DNA from: JAJECS01 sp965219705
Lineage (GTDB): Bacteria; Chloroflexota; UBA11872
Reading direction: 5' to 3'
Assembly (NCBI GenBank): GCA_965219705.1
Contig: OZ244789.1
Coordinates: forward strand, 1,860,001 to 1,924,000
Length of the DNA stretch: 64,000 nt
Part shown: piece after piece, positions 8,626 to 16,689 of the stretch
Numbering within the stretch: position 1 is the stretch's first letter
How the letters are laid out: the number at the start of each line of letters is the position of its first letter
The notes under the pieces: generated by a model
The model's input: only the letters and a program-made list of their open reading frames with translations
The model's database searches: none
Told to the model about the DNA's origin: nothing
Translations under genes and position numbers: made by a program

Positions 8626-8844
8626 CTACGTCTCGCCTCTCGCCGTGCGGGAGCCAACGCGGGGTTTGGTGAAGACGTAAGCGGGACAATGGGTATCGTC
8701 GCCCTGCCTGCGGCGGATGGTGCTGATGATCGTCTGCATCGGTTGCACGTCGCCGTCATTCTCCATGCTCCAAACCCGACCTAGCAGATGCTCCTCGGTC
8801 AGCACACGTCCGGCGTTCGCCAAAGCCGACGACCAGATCGTCCA
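8626..8844 (-). pseudogene. Remnant of an OmpR/PhoB-type response regulator DNA-binding domain
   Basis: After an in-frame TAG, the minus strand reads SSALANAGRVLTEEHLLGRVWS, then DVQPMQTIISTIRRRQGDD and PAYVFTKPRVGSR. This matches the winged-helix end of OmpR-family regulators (AGRVLT, LL..VW, V.....LR.K.GDD, I.T..G.GYR). The receiver domain and the first part of the effector domain are absent, and the invariant G-Y-R ends as G-S-R. I infer a decayed two-component gene fragment. It sits between divergent genes. Confidence 0.7.
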
Positions 8845-8913
8845 CTAAACGTGAACAGTGCCGCCCGGGTGCGGCGATTGACGCGGGCGAAACGCACCTT
8901 ATAGGTTATTCCC

Positions 8914-9807
8914 GTGGAGAATCCGAGCGCAGTACGAGATCTTCCTGGTCTCCTGAGTCCGACGGCGGGCATTCCTCGGGAGATGCTGCGGAAGGTAGAA
9001 AGCGCCGGCCGCCGGCAGATCATCAGCGACTCCTACCCCTATCCAAAGAAAATGCGTAGGCGTACGTACGAACGTCGCAAGGCCGAGCTGCAGGTCGAGC
9101 TGCTGAAGATGCAGAAATGGGTCAAGGAGACCGGACAGCGCATCGTCTTGTTATGCGAGGGGCGGGATGCTGCCGGCAAGGGCGGCACCATCAAGCGCTT
9201 CATGGAGCACCTCAATCCTCGCGGCGCGACGGTCGTTGCGTTGCCGGCCCCGTCCGAGCGGGAACGCGGCCAATGGTACTTCCAGCGCTACGTGCAGCAC
9301 CTTCCCGCCGAGGGGGAGATCGTGTTTTTCGACCGCTCTTGGTACAACCGGGCGGTGGTCGAGCCGGTGATGGGTTTCTGCACGCCTGCCGAGACCGTGC
9401 GCTTCCTTCGCGACACCGTCTTGTTCGAGCAAATGTTGATCAACGAAGGCCTCCGGCTGTTCAAGTTCTGGTTCTCGGTGAGCCAGGAAGAGCAACTCCG
9501 GCGAGTCATGGCCCGCGCCCGGGATGACCTCAAGCAGTGGAAGCTGAGCGATGTCGACCGGCGGTCGCTCCCGCTCTGGGACGAATTCACGGAGGCCAAG
9601 AAGCTGATGTTCGCCGGTACCGATACGAAGGCGTCGCCCTGGGTAGTCATAAAGTCGGACGACAAGAAGCGCGCTCGCCTAAACTGCATGGGCTTCGTGC
9701 TGCGGAGCTTGGAGTACGACCCCCAAGTCGCCGGACGCGTTCCCGAGCCCGATCCAAAGCTGATCGGGCCCGCCAAGACCCTCTACGCCAAGGACGAGAT
9801 CTGGTAG
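8914..9807 (+). CDS. ppk2: Polyphosphate kinase 2 (PPK2) family protein
   Basis: A 297-residue protein with a GTG start. IVLLCEGRDAAGKGGTIKRF contains the PPK2 Walker A (GRDAAGKG, 83-90), EIVFFDRSWYNRA the Walker B (Asp140 region), and RDDLKQWKLSDVDRRSLPLWDEF the lid module with its Arg residues. TDTKASPWVVIKSDDKKRARLN is the conserved C-terminal motif. The length equals a single-domain class I PPK2, which makes NDP or NTP from polyphosphate, or polyphosphate from NTP. No ppk1 or ppx is nearby. The assignment is secure; the direction and nucleotide preference are not readable. Confidence 0.95.
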   Translation: MENPSAVRDLPGLLSPTAGIPREMLRKVESAGRRQIISDSYPYPKKMRRRTYERRKAELQVELLKMQKWVKETGQRIVLLCEGRDAAGKGGTIKRFMEHLNPRGATVVALPAPSERERGQWYFQRYVQHLPAEGEIVFFDRSWYNRAVVEPVMGFCTPAETVRFLRDTVLFEQMLINEGLRLFKFWFSVSQEEQLRRVMARARDDLKQWKLSDVDRRSLPLWDEFTEAKKLMFAGTDTKASPWVVIKSDDKKRARLNCMGFVLRSLEYDPQVAGRVPEPDPKLIGPAKTLYAKDEIW

Positions 9808-9923
9808 ATCCCGCTGGGGCCGCGTAACCGGCGGGGCGCTTCAATTGGTGCGGCAACTTCGCACTATGGGCCTCCGTGATCGCTTGTCGATAGGCGGATC
9901 GATGACCGCCATCGGGGAGTGAC

Positions 9924-10595
9924 ATGTCGCACGAGGCAACCAACACGCAGAGGGACAGGGACTGGCTCGTATTCCTCATCGGAGGGCATTCGGCGGCCGG
10001 GAAGACTACAGCCGCCGAGCGCATCGGGCTCTCCCTTGGCGTGCCGTGGATGTTGGTGGACGACCTGCGACTCGCCTTCCAGCGGGCCGATGTCACGCTG
10101 CCCAGCGGGACTGAGGCGTTGTACGTCGACAAACGGCCACGGTTCTGGCGACGCACGCCGAAGGAACAGTGCGAGGCACTGATAGATGTCGGTGATGTCA
10201 TGGCCGCCCCGCTGGAGGTGATAGTCGAGAATCACGTCGACCAGCGAGCTCCCATCGTGATAGAGGGGGATGGCATCTTGCCGTCGCTGCTGTCCCGGCC
10301 GCCGCTGCTCGAGCGTGCCGCCTCGATCCGTGCAGCGTTCCTCGTTGAACCCGATGAATCAGCGCTCCTGGCGACCCTGGCGACCCGCGGCGGAAGCTGG
10401 GTGGTGGGCCGGACACAAGATGAGATGCAGGCCGAGGCCCAAGGCAACTGGATGTTCGGCCAGTGGCTTGCCGCGGAGGCGTCGCGGCGCAACCTGGCGG
10501 TCGTGGAGCCACGTCCATGGGAGACGCAGTCCGAGCGGCTCATGGAGGCGGTCTCTCGGACGCGCTCCTACATCCGAAGTTCCAACCGTGGCTGA
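9924..10595 (+). CDS. P-loop kinase-like NTPase (2-phosphoglycerate kinase-like)
   Basis: A 223-residue protein; GGGGAG lies 5 nt before the ATG. VFLIGGHSAAGKTTAAERIG is a Walker A near residue 20-30. MLVDDLRLAFQRA follows, with the acidic acceptor loop, and IVIEGDGILPSLL looks like the Walker B strand. The C-terminal half has GNWMFGQWLAAEASRRNLAVVEPRPW, a pattern found in 2-phosphoglycerate-kinase-like and related small kinases. The substrate is unknown. Its last 28 bp overlap the 3' end of the convergent sulfatase gene. Confidence 0.75.
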   Translation: MSHEATNTQRDRDWLVFLIGGHSAAGKTTAAERIGLSLGVPWMLVDDLRLAFQRADVTLPSGTEALYVDKRPRFWRRTPKEQCEALIDVGDVMAAPLEVIVENHVDQRAPIVIEGDGILPSLLSRPPLLERAASIRAAFLVEPDESALLATLATRGGSWVVGRTQDEMQAEAQGNWMFGQWLAAEASRRNLAVVEPRPWETQSERLMEAVSRTRSYIRSSNRG

Positions 10596-11962
10596 AGCAG
10601 ACGTTCGGGTACATCGTTCTCGCGCATGAACTCCACCAGCAGCCGATGCATCTCCCGTGCTTTGTCCAAGTGATTCTCGATCACATTGTCAAGTTGTTGG
10701 GGATCGGATGCCAGATTGTAGAGCTGAGACACTCCTGGGTCAGGGCTGTATAGCAGGCTCCAATGACCCGCAGTGACGGTTGTCACCGGAGGGTCTTTGA
10801 GATCACGGAGGAAGTTGTCTACTGATTGGACCGAGTCGCCCGGATTGGCGAATGGGATGCTGCTGACCACGTAGTCGCGTCCTGATCGCGTGGCGTCGCC
10901 CAGGGCGGGCGCCAGTGAGCGGCCCTGAACGAAGTCCGGGATGGCCACACCCAGCAGGTCGAGCACTGTAGGCATCACATCGATTGCGGAACTCAAGCCG
11001 CTGTGGACCCCGGGAGACACTCCAGGGGCACGGATCAGGAGAGGCAAATGAACCAACTCCTCGAAGAGCGGAGAGTAGCTCCACTGCGAACCCATTTCGT
11101 CATATGGCCGGAGCGTTCCATCCGGGTACTTGTCCGAGCTCATCTTGCCGAAGAGGCCCCCATGCTCTCCGAAGTAGAAGCCGTGGTCTGAGGTGAAAAT
11201 GACAGCCGTCTTGTCCGCAATCCCCATATTCTCTACAGACCTCAGAAGATGGCCCACCCAGGTGTCCACCATCGTGATCTCACCGCAGTAAGTGGCGTGC
11301 CCTTTGCGCATATGCGCCTCTGTGTAGCCTGGCATATCATGCCAGTTTCCGTAGAGCGGGAGTACGAGCTCGCCATCGTACTCAGGCATGTAGATCTCTG
11401 TGTAGTATGATGGGGCATCCCAGGGCTCGTGGGGATCCCATGTGTCCACATATAGAAAGAAATCCTCTTTGTAGTGGCGCTCCAGCCACTGCATGGCAGT
11501 CATAAATGTCTTCGGCGCATTCCTGTCCGATTCATAGTGCCACCTATCCCTGACATCCAATGCCTCATTGTGATAGCCGGGCTCCGGGATCAACGACCAT
11601 AGGGTGTCCTGCCCGGTGTTCATGAAGAATGTCTGGAAGCCTCGGTCGTAGTTCATTCCATCCCTGAGGTAGTATGGCGTGTCCACTGAAGCCGACGTGT
11701 GAAAGCCATGTTTGGCTAGTATCTCCGCAAGAGTGGTCACGCCCGCGGGAAGTGGCTCCCAACCCATGAAGGACATCGTCCATCGCCCTGTGTGATGGTC
11801 CGCCCGTGAGGGCATGGTCGGGAATCCGGCGGAGTAGTGAGCGTCGAACCTGACCGACGCGGCTGCCAACGCATCCAGGGAGGGTGTGCGTATGTAGGGA
11901 TTACCATATGCGCCAACGTGATCCTTGCGAAAGCTGTCGGAAACTATCCAAATGACATTCAT
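10568..11962 (-). CDS. Sulfatase/alkaline-phosphatase-superfamily hydrolase with Thr at the formylglycine position
   Basis: A 464-residue protein from ATG 11962 (an in-frame GTG lies 9 nt earlier). MNVIWIVSDSFRKDHVGAYG and DALAAASVRFDAHYS are the typical sulfatase opening. The signature C/S-x-P-S/A-R-x4-TG is present as T-M-P-S-R-ADHH-TG, with Thr49 where the formylglycine-forming Cys or Ser should be. C-terminal FTSDHGFYFGEHG supplies the metal-binding D-H motif. Thr cannot be processed by known Cys- or Ser-type maturases. The enzyme may instead use Thr directly as a nucleophile, as phosphodiesterases and phosphatases of the superfamily do, or be inactive. There is no signal peptide. The region is lower in GC than its surroundings, together with the GMC gene. 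Confidence 0.88.
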   Translation of the reverse strand: MNVIWIVSDSFRKDHVGAYGNPYIRTPSLDALAAASVRFDAHYSAGFPTMPSRADHHTGRWTMSFMGWEPLPAGVTTLAEILAKHGFHTSASVDTPYYLRDGMNYDRGFQTFFMNTGQDTLWSLIPEPGYHNEALDVRDRWHYESDRNAPKTFMTAMQWLERHYKEDFFLYVDTWDPHEPWDAPSYYTEIYMPEYDGELVLPLYGNWHDMPGYTEAHMRKGHATYCGEITMVDTWVGHLLRSVENMGIADKTAVIFTSDHGFYFGEHGGLFGKMSSDKYPDGTLRPYDEMGSQWSYSPLFEELVHLPLLIRAPGVSPGVHSGLSSAIDVMPTVLDLLGVAIPDFVQGRSLAPALGDATRSGRDYVVSSIPFANPGDSVQSVDNFLRDLKDPPVTTVTAGHWSLLYSPDPGVSQLYNLASDPQQLDNVIENHLDKAREMHRLLVEFMRENDVPERLLQPRLELRM

Positions 11963-12068
11963 ACCAGTCACTTTCGTAGTTAGTTTGTTCCGGTGAGTGT
12001 ATCACCGAGCAGGCTACGGATTGACTTCCGCCAGGCGAAGGCAGTCATCGGGGGGATCGGACCGTGCA

Positions 12069-12297
12069 TTACTTCGTCCTGACGTTCCCCACTGTGACGG
12101 CTTCGCTACCGCCCATGCCCTGTGCCCAGTCGGAAAACGGCGAGAAGAGATTGTCGCTGAGTAGGAGACCTTCGACTCGTGTCAGACGGGCAAGGTCGGG
12201 AGGTATTTCCGGGTACCCCGACCAGCCGCCATCCAGGAAGACGACATCGTAGGGCTCGCGGAGCGTCGGCAGGATGTCGATCGCCTGGTGGGCCTAG
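12069..12297 (-). pseudogene. C-terminal remnant of an O-methyltransferase-like protein
   Basis: From an in-frame TAG near 12290 to a TAA at 12069 the minus strand reads QAIDILPTLREPYDVVFLDG, then GYPEIPPDLARLTRVEGLLLSDNLF, ending VGNVRTK. This is the later half of class I SAM-dependent O-methyltransferases of the catechol/caffeoyl type (D-hhFhDa.K..Y..Y......L..GG.hh.DNvl). No SAM-binding N-terminal half is visible in frame, although upstream DNA to about 12420 may be its decayed start. It is probably dead. Confidence 0.6.
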
Positions 12298-12470
12298 TGA
12301 GACTGAATGGCGAACTTCCCGCTGGGAGATCCAGCTGCCAAAGGTCGGCTCTGTGGATGCCGAGGTGGTGCGGGTGCCATTCGTCGACCCGACCAAGGAT
12401 TGTCGTAAGACAGAATTTTGAAGTCGCTCGACCTCTGGACGTCCACCGCGCCGGGCGTCCCTACGCCAGG

Positions 12471-14021
12471 TTAACTTCCTTTGATGAAGTCGGCTGCGCG
12501 TTCCGCTATGGCAATTACCGTAAGGTTGAGATTAGCCCGGACCGTGTCAGGCATGATCGAGGCATCGACGACGCGCAGTCCGTCGACGCCGTAGACCCTC
12601 CCGTACTGGTCCACCACGGCCAACGGGTCATTTGAAGGACCCATTTTGCAAGTGCTCGATACGTGGTGTGCGGTGATCACCTCCCGCTTCATCCAGGAAT
12701 CCAGGGCATCATCGTTGGACAGGACGTCGTCCGGTGGTGCGAGCCGCTCCTCGACTATCTGATCGAAGGCCTCATGCTTGAACAGGTCGGCACACACCCT
12801 GATACCTTCACGGAGCCGCGACCTATCGATGGGATCGTCCAGAAGGTTGAAGTCGAGATAGGGAGGTTGCCCGGGGTCGCCGGATTGGATGCGCAGCTCG
12901 CCCTGGCTGAGGGCCAGGTAAAGGCACAAGCTTACGCCTATCCCTACCGGGTTCCTATGATCCAACCCCCTCATGGGCTTCGCCGCCGAGTAGTTGCCCA
13001 TGTAGATGACTAAATCGTTCTTGAAGGGCGAACCTGAGGCCGTAAACCGCAGGGTGACGGTGCCAGTCGCGACCTGATCGATGTTTAGTGGGAACCCTTC
13101 ACGCGTACGCCAGGCCATTGGCACATCCGGGTGATCGCGAAGATTGCGCCCGACTCCAGGGAGATCCTGTACAACGGGTATGTCCAACCGCCGCAATTGG
13201 TCCCCGGGCCCAATACCCGACAGAGCCAGGATATGAGGCGTACATATGGCACCGGCACAGAGGATTACCTCCTCGCCATAGACGGAAAACTCCTCATGAC
13301 CGCTGATGACCCGCAGTCCGACCGCTCGATGGCCTTCGAAGATGATCCCGAGGACAAGGCAGTGGGGTCTGATGGTCAAACCCTTTCGATGGCGCGCTGG
13401 GTCGAGGTAGCCCATTGCCGCACTCACGCGCACGCGGCCGGTGATGTTGAAGGCAAGGGGCCCGACGCCCGTGGAGTTAGGTTGATTGTGGTCCGGGCAA
13501 TCGGGGAACCCGGCGTCTCGAGATGCCCGGTAGAAGGCGCGTTGTTGGGGGCCCCATTCGTCGGGCTGATACCTGCGGCAGCTTATGGGGCCATCCGAAC
13601 CGTGGAATTCATTTGGGAAGTCCTGGTCCGCTTCCAGCTTTCGCAGGTAGGGGAATATCTTTTCGAATCGCCATTCGGAGTTCCCCCACTCCGCCCATCG
13701 GTCGAAGTCCTCCGGCATTCCACGAAGAAACTGAGCGTCGTTGATAGCGCTCGAGCCGCCCGTGACCTTTCCACGAGGGACGTCTATCCGGGCCTGGTCC
13801 GTGGCTCTGGCGCGAAAATTCCATATGTGTCCGCTATCCCAGATTGCTTTCCCGGTCCCGTAGGCGTACTTCACCGAATCGGGCATCCGCTCCAACGCGG
13901 GATAGTCCCCTCCTGCCTCAAGAAGCAGAACCGACCGGTGACGGTCTTCCGATAGACGGGCCGCCAAGACCGCACCTGCCGATCCTGCTCCGACGACAAT
14001 GTGGTCGTATTTCCTATTCAT
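12471..14021 (-). CDS. GMC-family FAD oxidoreductase (choline-dehydrogenase-like)
   Basis: I placed the start at ATG 14021 (MNRKYDHIVVGAGSAG), giving 516 residues; an upstream in-frame start would add 17 residues unlike the family. GAGSAG at 11-16 is the ADP-binding loop. LLEAGG follows, and RGKVTGGSSAIND is GMC signature 1; AGAICTPHILALSGIG is signature 2. The end carries ITAHHVSSTCKMG with the catalytic His, and VVDASIMPDTVRANLNLTVIAIAERAAD, where the usual second His/Asn position is Asn. It probably oxidises a primary alcohol such as choline, glycerol-like or aryl alcohols. It shares strand and lower GC with the sulfatase-like gene downstream, but a 0.5-kb gap separates them. Confidence 0.93.
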   Translation of the reverse strand: MNRKYDHIVVGAGSAGAVLAARLSEDRHRSVLLLEAGGDYPALERMPDSVKYAYGTGKAIWDSGHIWNFRARATDQARIDVPRGKVTGGSSAINDAQFLRGMPEDFDRWAEWGNSEWRFEKIFPYLRKLEADQDFPNEFHGSDGPISCRRYQPDEWGPQQRAFYRASRDAGFPDCPDHNQPNSTGVGPLAFNITGRVRVSAAMGYLDPARHRKGLTIRPHCLVLGIIFEGHRAVGLRVISGHEEFSVYGEEVILCAGAICTPHILALSGIGPGDQLRRLDIPVVQDLPGVGRNLRDHPDVPMAWRTREGFPLNIDQVATGTVTLRFTASGSPFKNDLVIYMGNYSAAKPMRGLDHRNPVGIGVSLCLYLALSQGELRIQSGDPGQPPYLDFNLLDDPIDRSRLREGIRVCADLFKHEAFDQIVEERLAPPDDVLSNDDALDSWMKREVITAHHVSSTCKMGPSNDPLAVVDQYGRVYGVDGLRVVDASIMPDTVRANLNLTVIAIAERAADFIKGS

Positions 14022-14443
14022 ACTGCTTCGCCGTCGCGATAGAGCATCCCGTTCGGTCGGGGTGGTTCTCAATAGAGGTCAGTATCACAATGGCTCACAG
14101 GTCGCATCGACTCAGGATGTGCCTTCCTCATGAAGCTTGGCCCCGCTCTGCACCACGAGCCCTGCGGTAGCCGTAGGGCACCCCGCTGGCGACGCAGGAG
14201 GCGTTTCGCTGAGTCCTCTCGCATACCTAGCATGACCCCTCAGCGAACCGTATCACGGACGGTGCAGACCCCCGACTCGTCGGGCGTCCCAGGTTCGTTC
14301 AGCACTAGAACGGGCTCTAGGACCGAGAGCGCTAAGCCTGCATGATGGAGAGGATGAGCACGCGCGAGCGCACGTTCCGACTGCGTCGAGATACGGATCG
14401 AGAGATACCGGAACATGCCGTGCACCCCGGCTACCGGCGGCAG
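14022..14443. other. Intergenic gap, nothing recognised
   Basis: About 420 bp upstream of the GMC gene. It should carry that gene's promoter on the minus strand. No further coding, RNA or repeat signal is apparent. Confidence 0.4.
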
Positions 14444-14611
14444 TCACGACGTGATCGACCGAAAGTGTAGATGTGGAACGCTATACCGTCCCGCTCCGAC
14501 TAATTCTGCCCCGCGCTGCATATCCAGGGTCAGCGCCCACTCGAACAGTGAGGCGGTTGCGGGCCGAGGCTTCCGGCTGCGTCCCTTTGGCTTCACCATC
14601 TCCCAGGCCAT
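14444..14611 (-). CDS. Possible small basic protein with SLFEWAL motif
   Basis: The minus strand frame from ATG 14611 (GGAG 3 nt upstream) reads MAWEMVKPKGRSRKPRPATA, then SLFEWALTLDMQRGAELVGAGR and a short tail. The clustered basic residues followed by an amphipathic helix look like a real 55-residue protein, not noise, and the S-L-F-E-W-A pattern seems familiar from small uncharacterised proteins. I cannot name a family. It lies just downstream of the tRNA-Lys(CTT) gene on the same strand. Confidence 0.4.
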   Translation of the reverse strand: MAWEMVKPKGRSRKPRPATASLFEWALTLDMQRGAELVGAGRYSVPHLHFRSITS

Positions 14612-14682
14612 GAACTCCGCCCAAAGAGGCAGTGGCCGCAGCGGTCGAGGAGTTGTGCATACCGTACGCCTAGGCCGAAACA

Positions 14683-14758
14683 TGGTAGGCCGGGTGGGAC
14701 TCGAACCCACGACCTTCGGACTAAGAGTCCGCTGCTCTGCCGACTGAGCTACCAGTCC
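14683..14758 (-). tRNA. tRNA-Lys (anticodon CTT), CCA encoded
   Basis: The minus strand folds as a cloverleaf: acceptor GGACTGG/CCGGCCT with one A3-C70 mismatch, TA then the GCTC D stem, anticodon loop CTCTTAG with CTT at 34-36, and a T arm GTGGG-TTCGAGT-CCCAC. Discriminator A is at 14686 and CCA is encoded at 14685-14683. The 27-43 pair is also mismatched. Confidence 0.9.
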
Positions 14759-14892
14759 GCCCCGGGGTTACGCGGCAGCGAACGCCAGCGTCCGAGGCCG
14801 CGACCACCGAGTGCATTCACGTTAGCCCTCCGCATTCGGCACCGTACACATTGGTGCGGCTCTTGCGAGGTGGATCTGCGGGTCGACAACCC

Positions 14893-15561
14893 CTATGGAT
14901 CGGAAACCAGCCTGGGTCGTGAGAGGTCATCGTTAACGATCACGACATCGGCAAACCGCTCGGGCGTAGCTTCAGCAAGATAGAGACGCTGCCCGGGTAG
15001 ATAACGGGTCGCATAACGCTCTCGGGCGGCGCTGCTGGAGCCAAACGTCGACGCGTCGCGAGACATCACGCGCTCGAGCGCGGTGGCGAACGAGGTCTGC
15101 AGAAAGAGAGTGAAGTCCCACGAGTGCACGAGCTCGGGTCGAAGAAGAAAGACGCCATCGAATATCAGAACAGCGCTTCGATCAGCGGTGCTGACGTGTT
15201 GCCTAACCGGTTTGTCATCGCGATAGTCGAAAACCGCTGTGCGGTATCGGCGATCCCCGGCAGGACCAAGCGGACCTAGCAAGGCCTCCACTAGAGCAGC
15301 GTTGTCAAACGAGGCGCGGTAGTAACCCTCTGCTGATTCCTCGCCCTTGTGGTATCGCTCCGCTCGGGTCCTGTGAAACCCGTCAATCGAGGCACGAATC
15401 ACCGGACGTCCGAGCGACGCCAGCGGTTCGATCAGCTCGTCCGCCAGGGAAGTCTTGCCGGCTCCATCGATTCCGTCGATGGCAACCCGGGTCGGATGCT
15501 GGAGCTTGACCGAGTGGATCATGGTCGCCAGCTCGAGAATCACATCAGATCGGGCACTCAC
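14893..15561 (-). CDS. Uridine-kinase-like P-loop kinase
   Basis: I chose the GTG at 15561 because GGAGAG sits 9 nt upstream, giving 222 residues; an earlier in-frame start would add 36 residues of unlikely sequence. VAIDGIDGAGKTSLADELI holds the Walker A (about 30-37). VIRASIDGFHRTRAERYHKG is the uridine-kinase-type substrate loop (S-x-D-x-F), and AVLIFDGVFLLRPEL gives the Walker-B-like strand. LERVMSRDAS...YATRYLPGQRLYL resembles the lid and helical end of uridine kinase/PRK-like proteins. It probably phosphorylates a nucleoside or small sugar alcohol. It lies between two tRNA-Lys genes in the same orientation. Confidence 0.82.
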   Translation of the reverse strand: MSARSDVILELATMIHSVKLQHPTRVAIDGIDGAGKTSLADELIEPLASLGRPVIRASIDGFHRTRAERYHKGEESAEGYYRASFDNAALVEALLGPLGPAGDRRYRTAVFDYRDDKPVRQHVSTADRSAVLIFDGVFLLRPELVHSWDFTLFLQTSFATALERVMSRDASTFGSSSAARERYATRYLPGQRLYLAEATPERFADVVIVNDDLSRPRLVSDP

Positions 15562-15688
15562 CAGGTGTTGCTCTCCGCAATAGGACCGTCGCACACCATT
15601 TCTTTTCCCAGGAGTTGGGGGGCGCCCGAAGAGGCTCAGCCATACGGCCGAGGCCATGTTAGTGGTCAAGAATCGTGCGGCCCGCAGG

Positions 15689-15761
15689 TGGGCCGGGTGG
15701 GACTCGAACCCACGACCTTCGGATTAAAAGTCCGCTGCTCTGCCGACTGAGCTACCGACCC
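15689..15761 (-). tRNA. tRNA-Lys (anticodon TTT)
   Basis: A minus-strand cloverleaf with acceptor GGGTCGG/CCGGCCC (one G-T pair), D stem GCTC, and anticodon loop CTTTTAA with TTT. The T arm is identical to that of the CTT gene 1 kb away. Discriminator A is at 15689; CCA is not encoded. The D, anticodon-stem and T regions of the two tRNAs are almost the same, so they are recent paralogues. Confidence 0.95.
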
Positions 15762-15841
15762 GGCTCCAGCTTAGCGGTCGGACGGCCGGTTCGGCGGCTC
15801 CCGTTCCTCGGCGCGCTCCTTCATCTTTGCGCGCCCGATAT

Positions 15842-15870
15842 GTCATGCCGAGCGCAGCGAGGCATCTAGG
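15842..15870 (+). repeat. Dispersed repeat copy (GTCAT-CCGAGCGCAGCGAGG family)
   Basis: GTCATGCCGAGCGCAGCGAG followed by GCATCTAGG matches the chromosomal repeat that also flanks both IS110 copies and occurs at 59359, 61123 (inverted) and 63143. Confidence 0.7.
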
Positions 15871-15980
15871 ACGTTCATCCGCGGCCGCCCGGGTCGCCCG
15901 CAAAGTCTAGTTCCGAGCTTGTGGGGGAGATGCTGCGCGAAGGACGGAGCTGGCGCTGACCAAAGGGCCCGACGGAGGTC

Positions 15981-16679
15981 CTAGGCAGACTGGTCGTTGG
16001 TGATCCGACCGTCCAGCATCGAGACGATGCGGCCGCACGCCTCGCCCACCCGGGGATCGTGGGTGACCATCACGATGGTCTGGCCGCGCTCGGCGTTGAA
16101 CCGGCGCAGCAGGTCCAGCACCTCGGTGGTGCTCTCGGAGTCCAGGTTGCCCGTGGGCTCGTCGGCCAGGATCAGGTCCGGTTGCGTCACCAGGGCTCGC
16201 GCGATGGCCGCGCGCTGCTGCTGACCACCCGAGAGTTCCGTGGGCCGGTGATCGGCTCGGTCGCCGAGGCCAACCCAGTCCAGCGCCTCTGCCGCGGCGG
16301 CTCCGGCCGCGGAGCGGCGGCGGCCTGCATATTCCGCCGGCAGGGCCACATTCTCGACTGCCGTCAGCGTTGGCACCAGGTTGAAGGCCTGGAAGACGAA
16401 CCCCATCCGCTCCGCGCGCATTTTGGTGCGCTCCCGGTCCGACAGGTCGGCCACGTCCGTGCCGCCGATCTGCAGGCTCGCCGGCGGGTCCGTGTCGTCG
16501 GGGGAGTGCAGCAGGCCCATGATGTGCATCAGCGTGCTTTTGCCGCAGCCCGACGGGCCCATGATGCCCACCATCTCGCCCGCCTCGATGGCAATGTCGG
16601 CGCCCCGCAGGGCGTGCACGAGGTTCTCGCGGCCCAGCCGATAGGTCTTGTGCAGGTGACGGGCTTCCAGAAATGCCAT
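15981..16679 (-). CDS. ABC transporter ATP-binding protein, MacB/LolD type
   Basis: Start at ATG 16679 (MAFLEARHLHKTY), 10 nt after the permease stop; 232 residues. ALRGADIAIEAGEMVGIMGP precedes the Walker A GPSGCGKST, then the Q-loop FVFQAFNLVPTLTAVENV, the ABC signature LSGGQQQRAAIARAL, Walker B LILADEPTGNLD and H-loop VTHD. FNLVPTLTAVENV and the length are typical of the MacB/LolD subgroup that energises mechanotransmission rather than classical transport. It works with the FtsX-like permease encoded just upstream. The substrate may be a peptide, lipid or lipoprotein; not known. Confidence 0.95.
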   Translation of the reverse strand: MAFLEARHLHKTYRLGRENLVHALRGADIAIEAGEMVGIMGPSGCGKSTLMHIMGLLHSPDDTDPPASLQIGGTDVADLSDRERTKMRAERMGFVFQAFNLVPTLTAVENVALPAEYAGRRRSAAGAAAAEALDWVGLGDRADHRPTELSGGQQQRAAIARALVTQPDLILADEPTGNLDSESTTEVLDLLRRFNAERGQTIVMVTHDPRVGEACGRIVSMLDGRITNDQSA

Positions 16680-16689
16680 AGGCGCGCGC

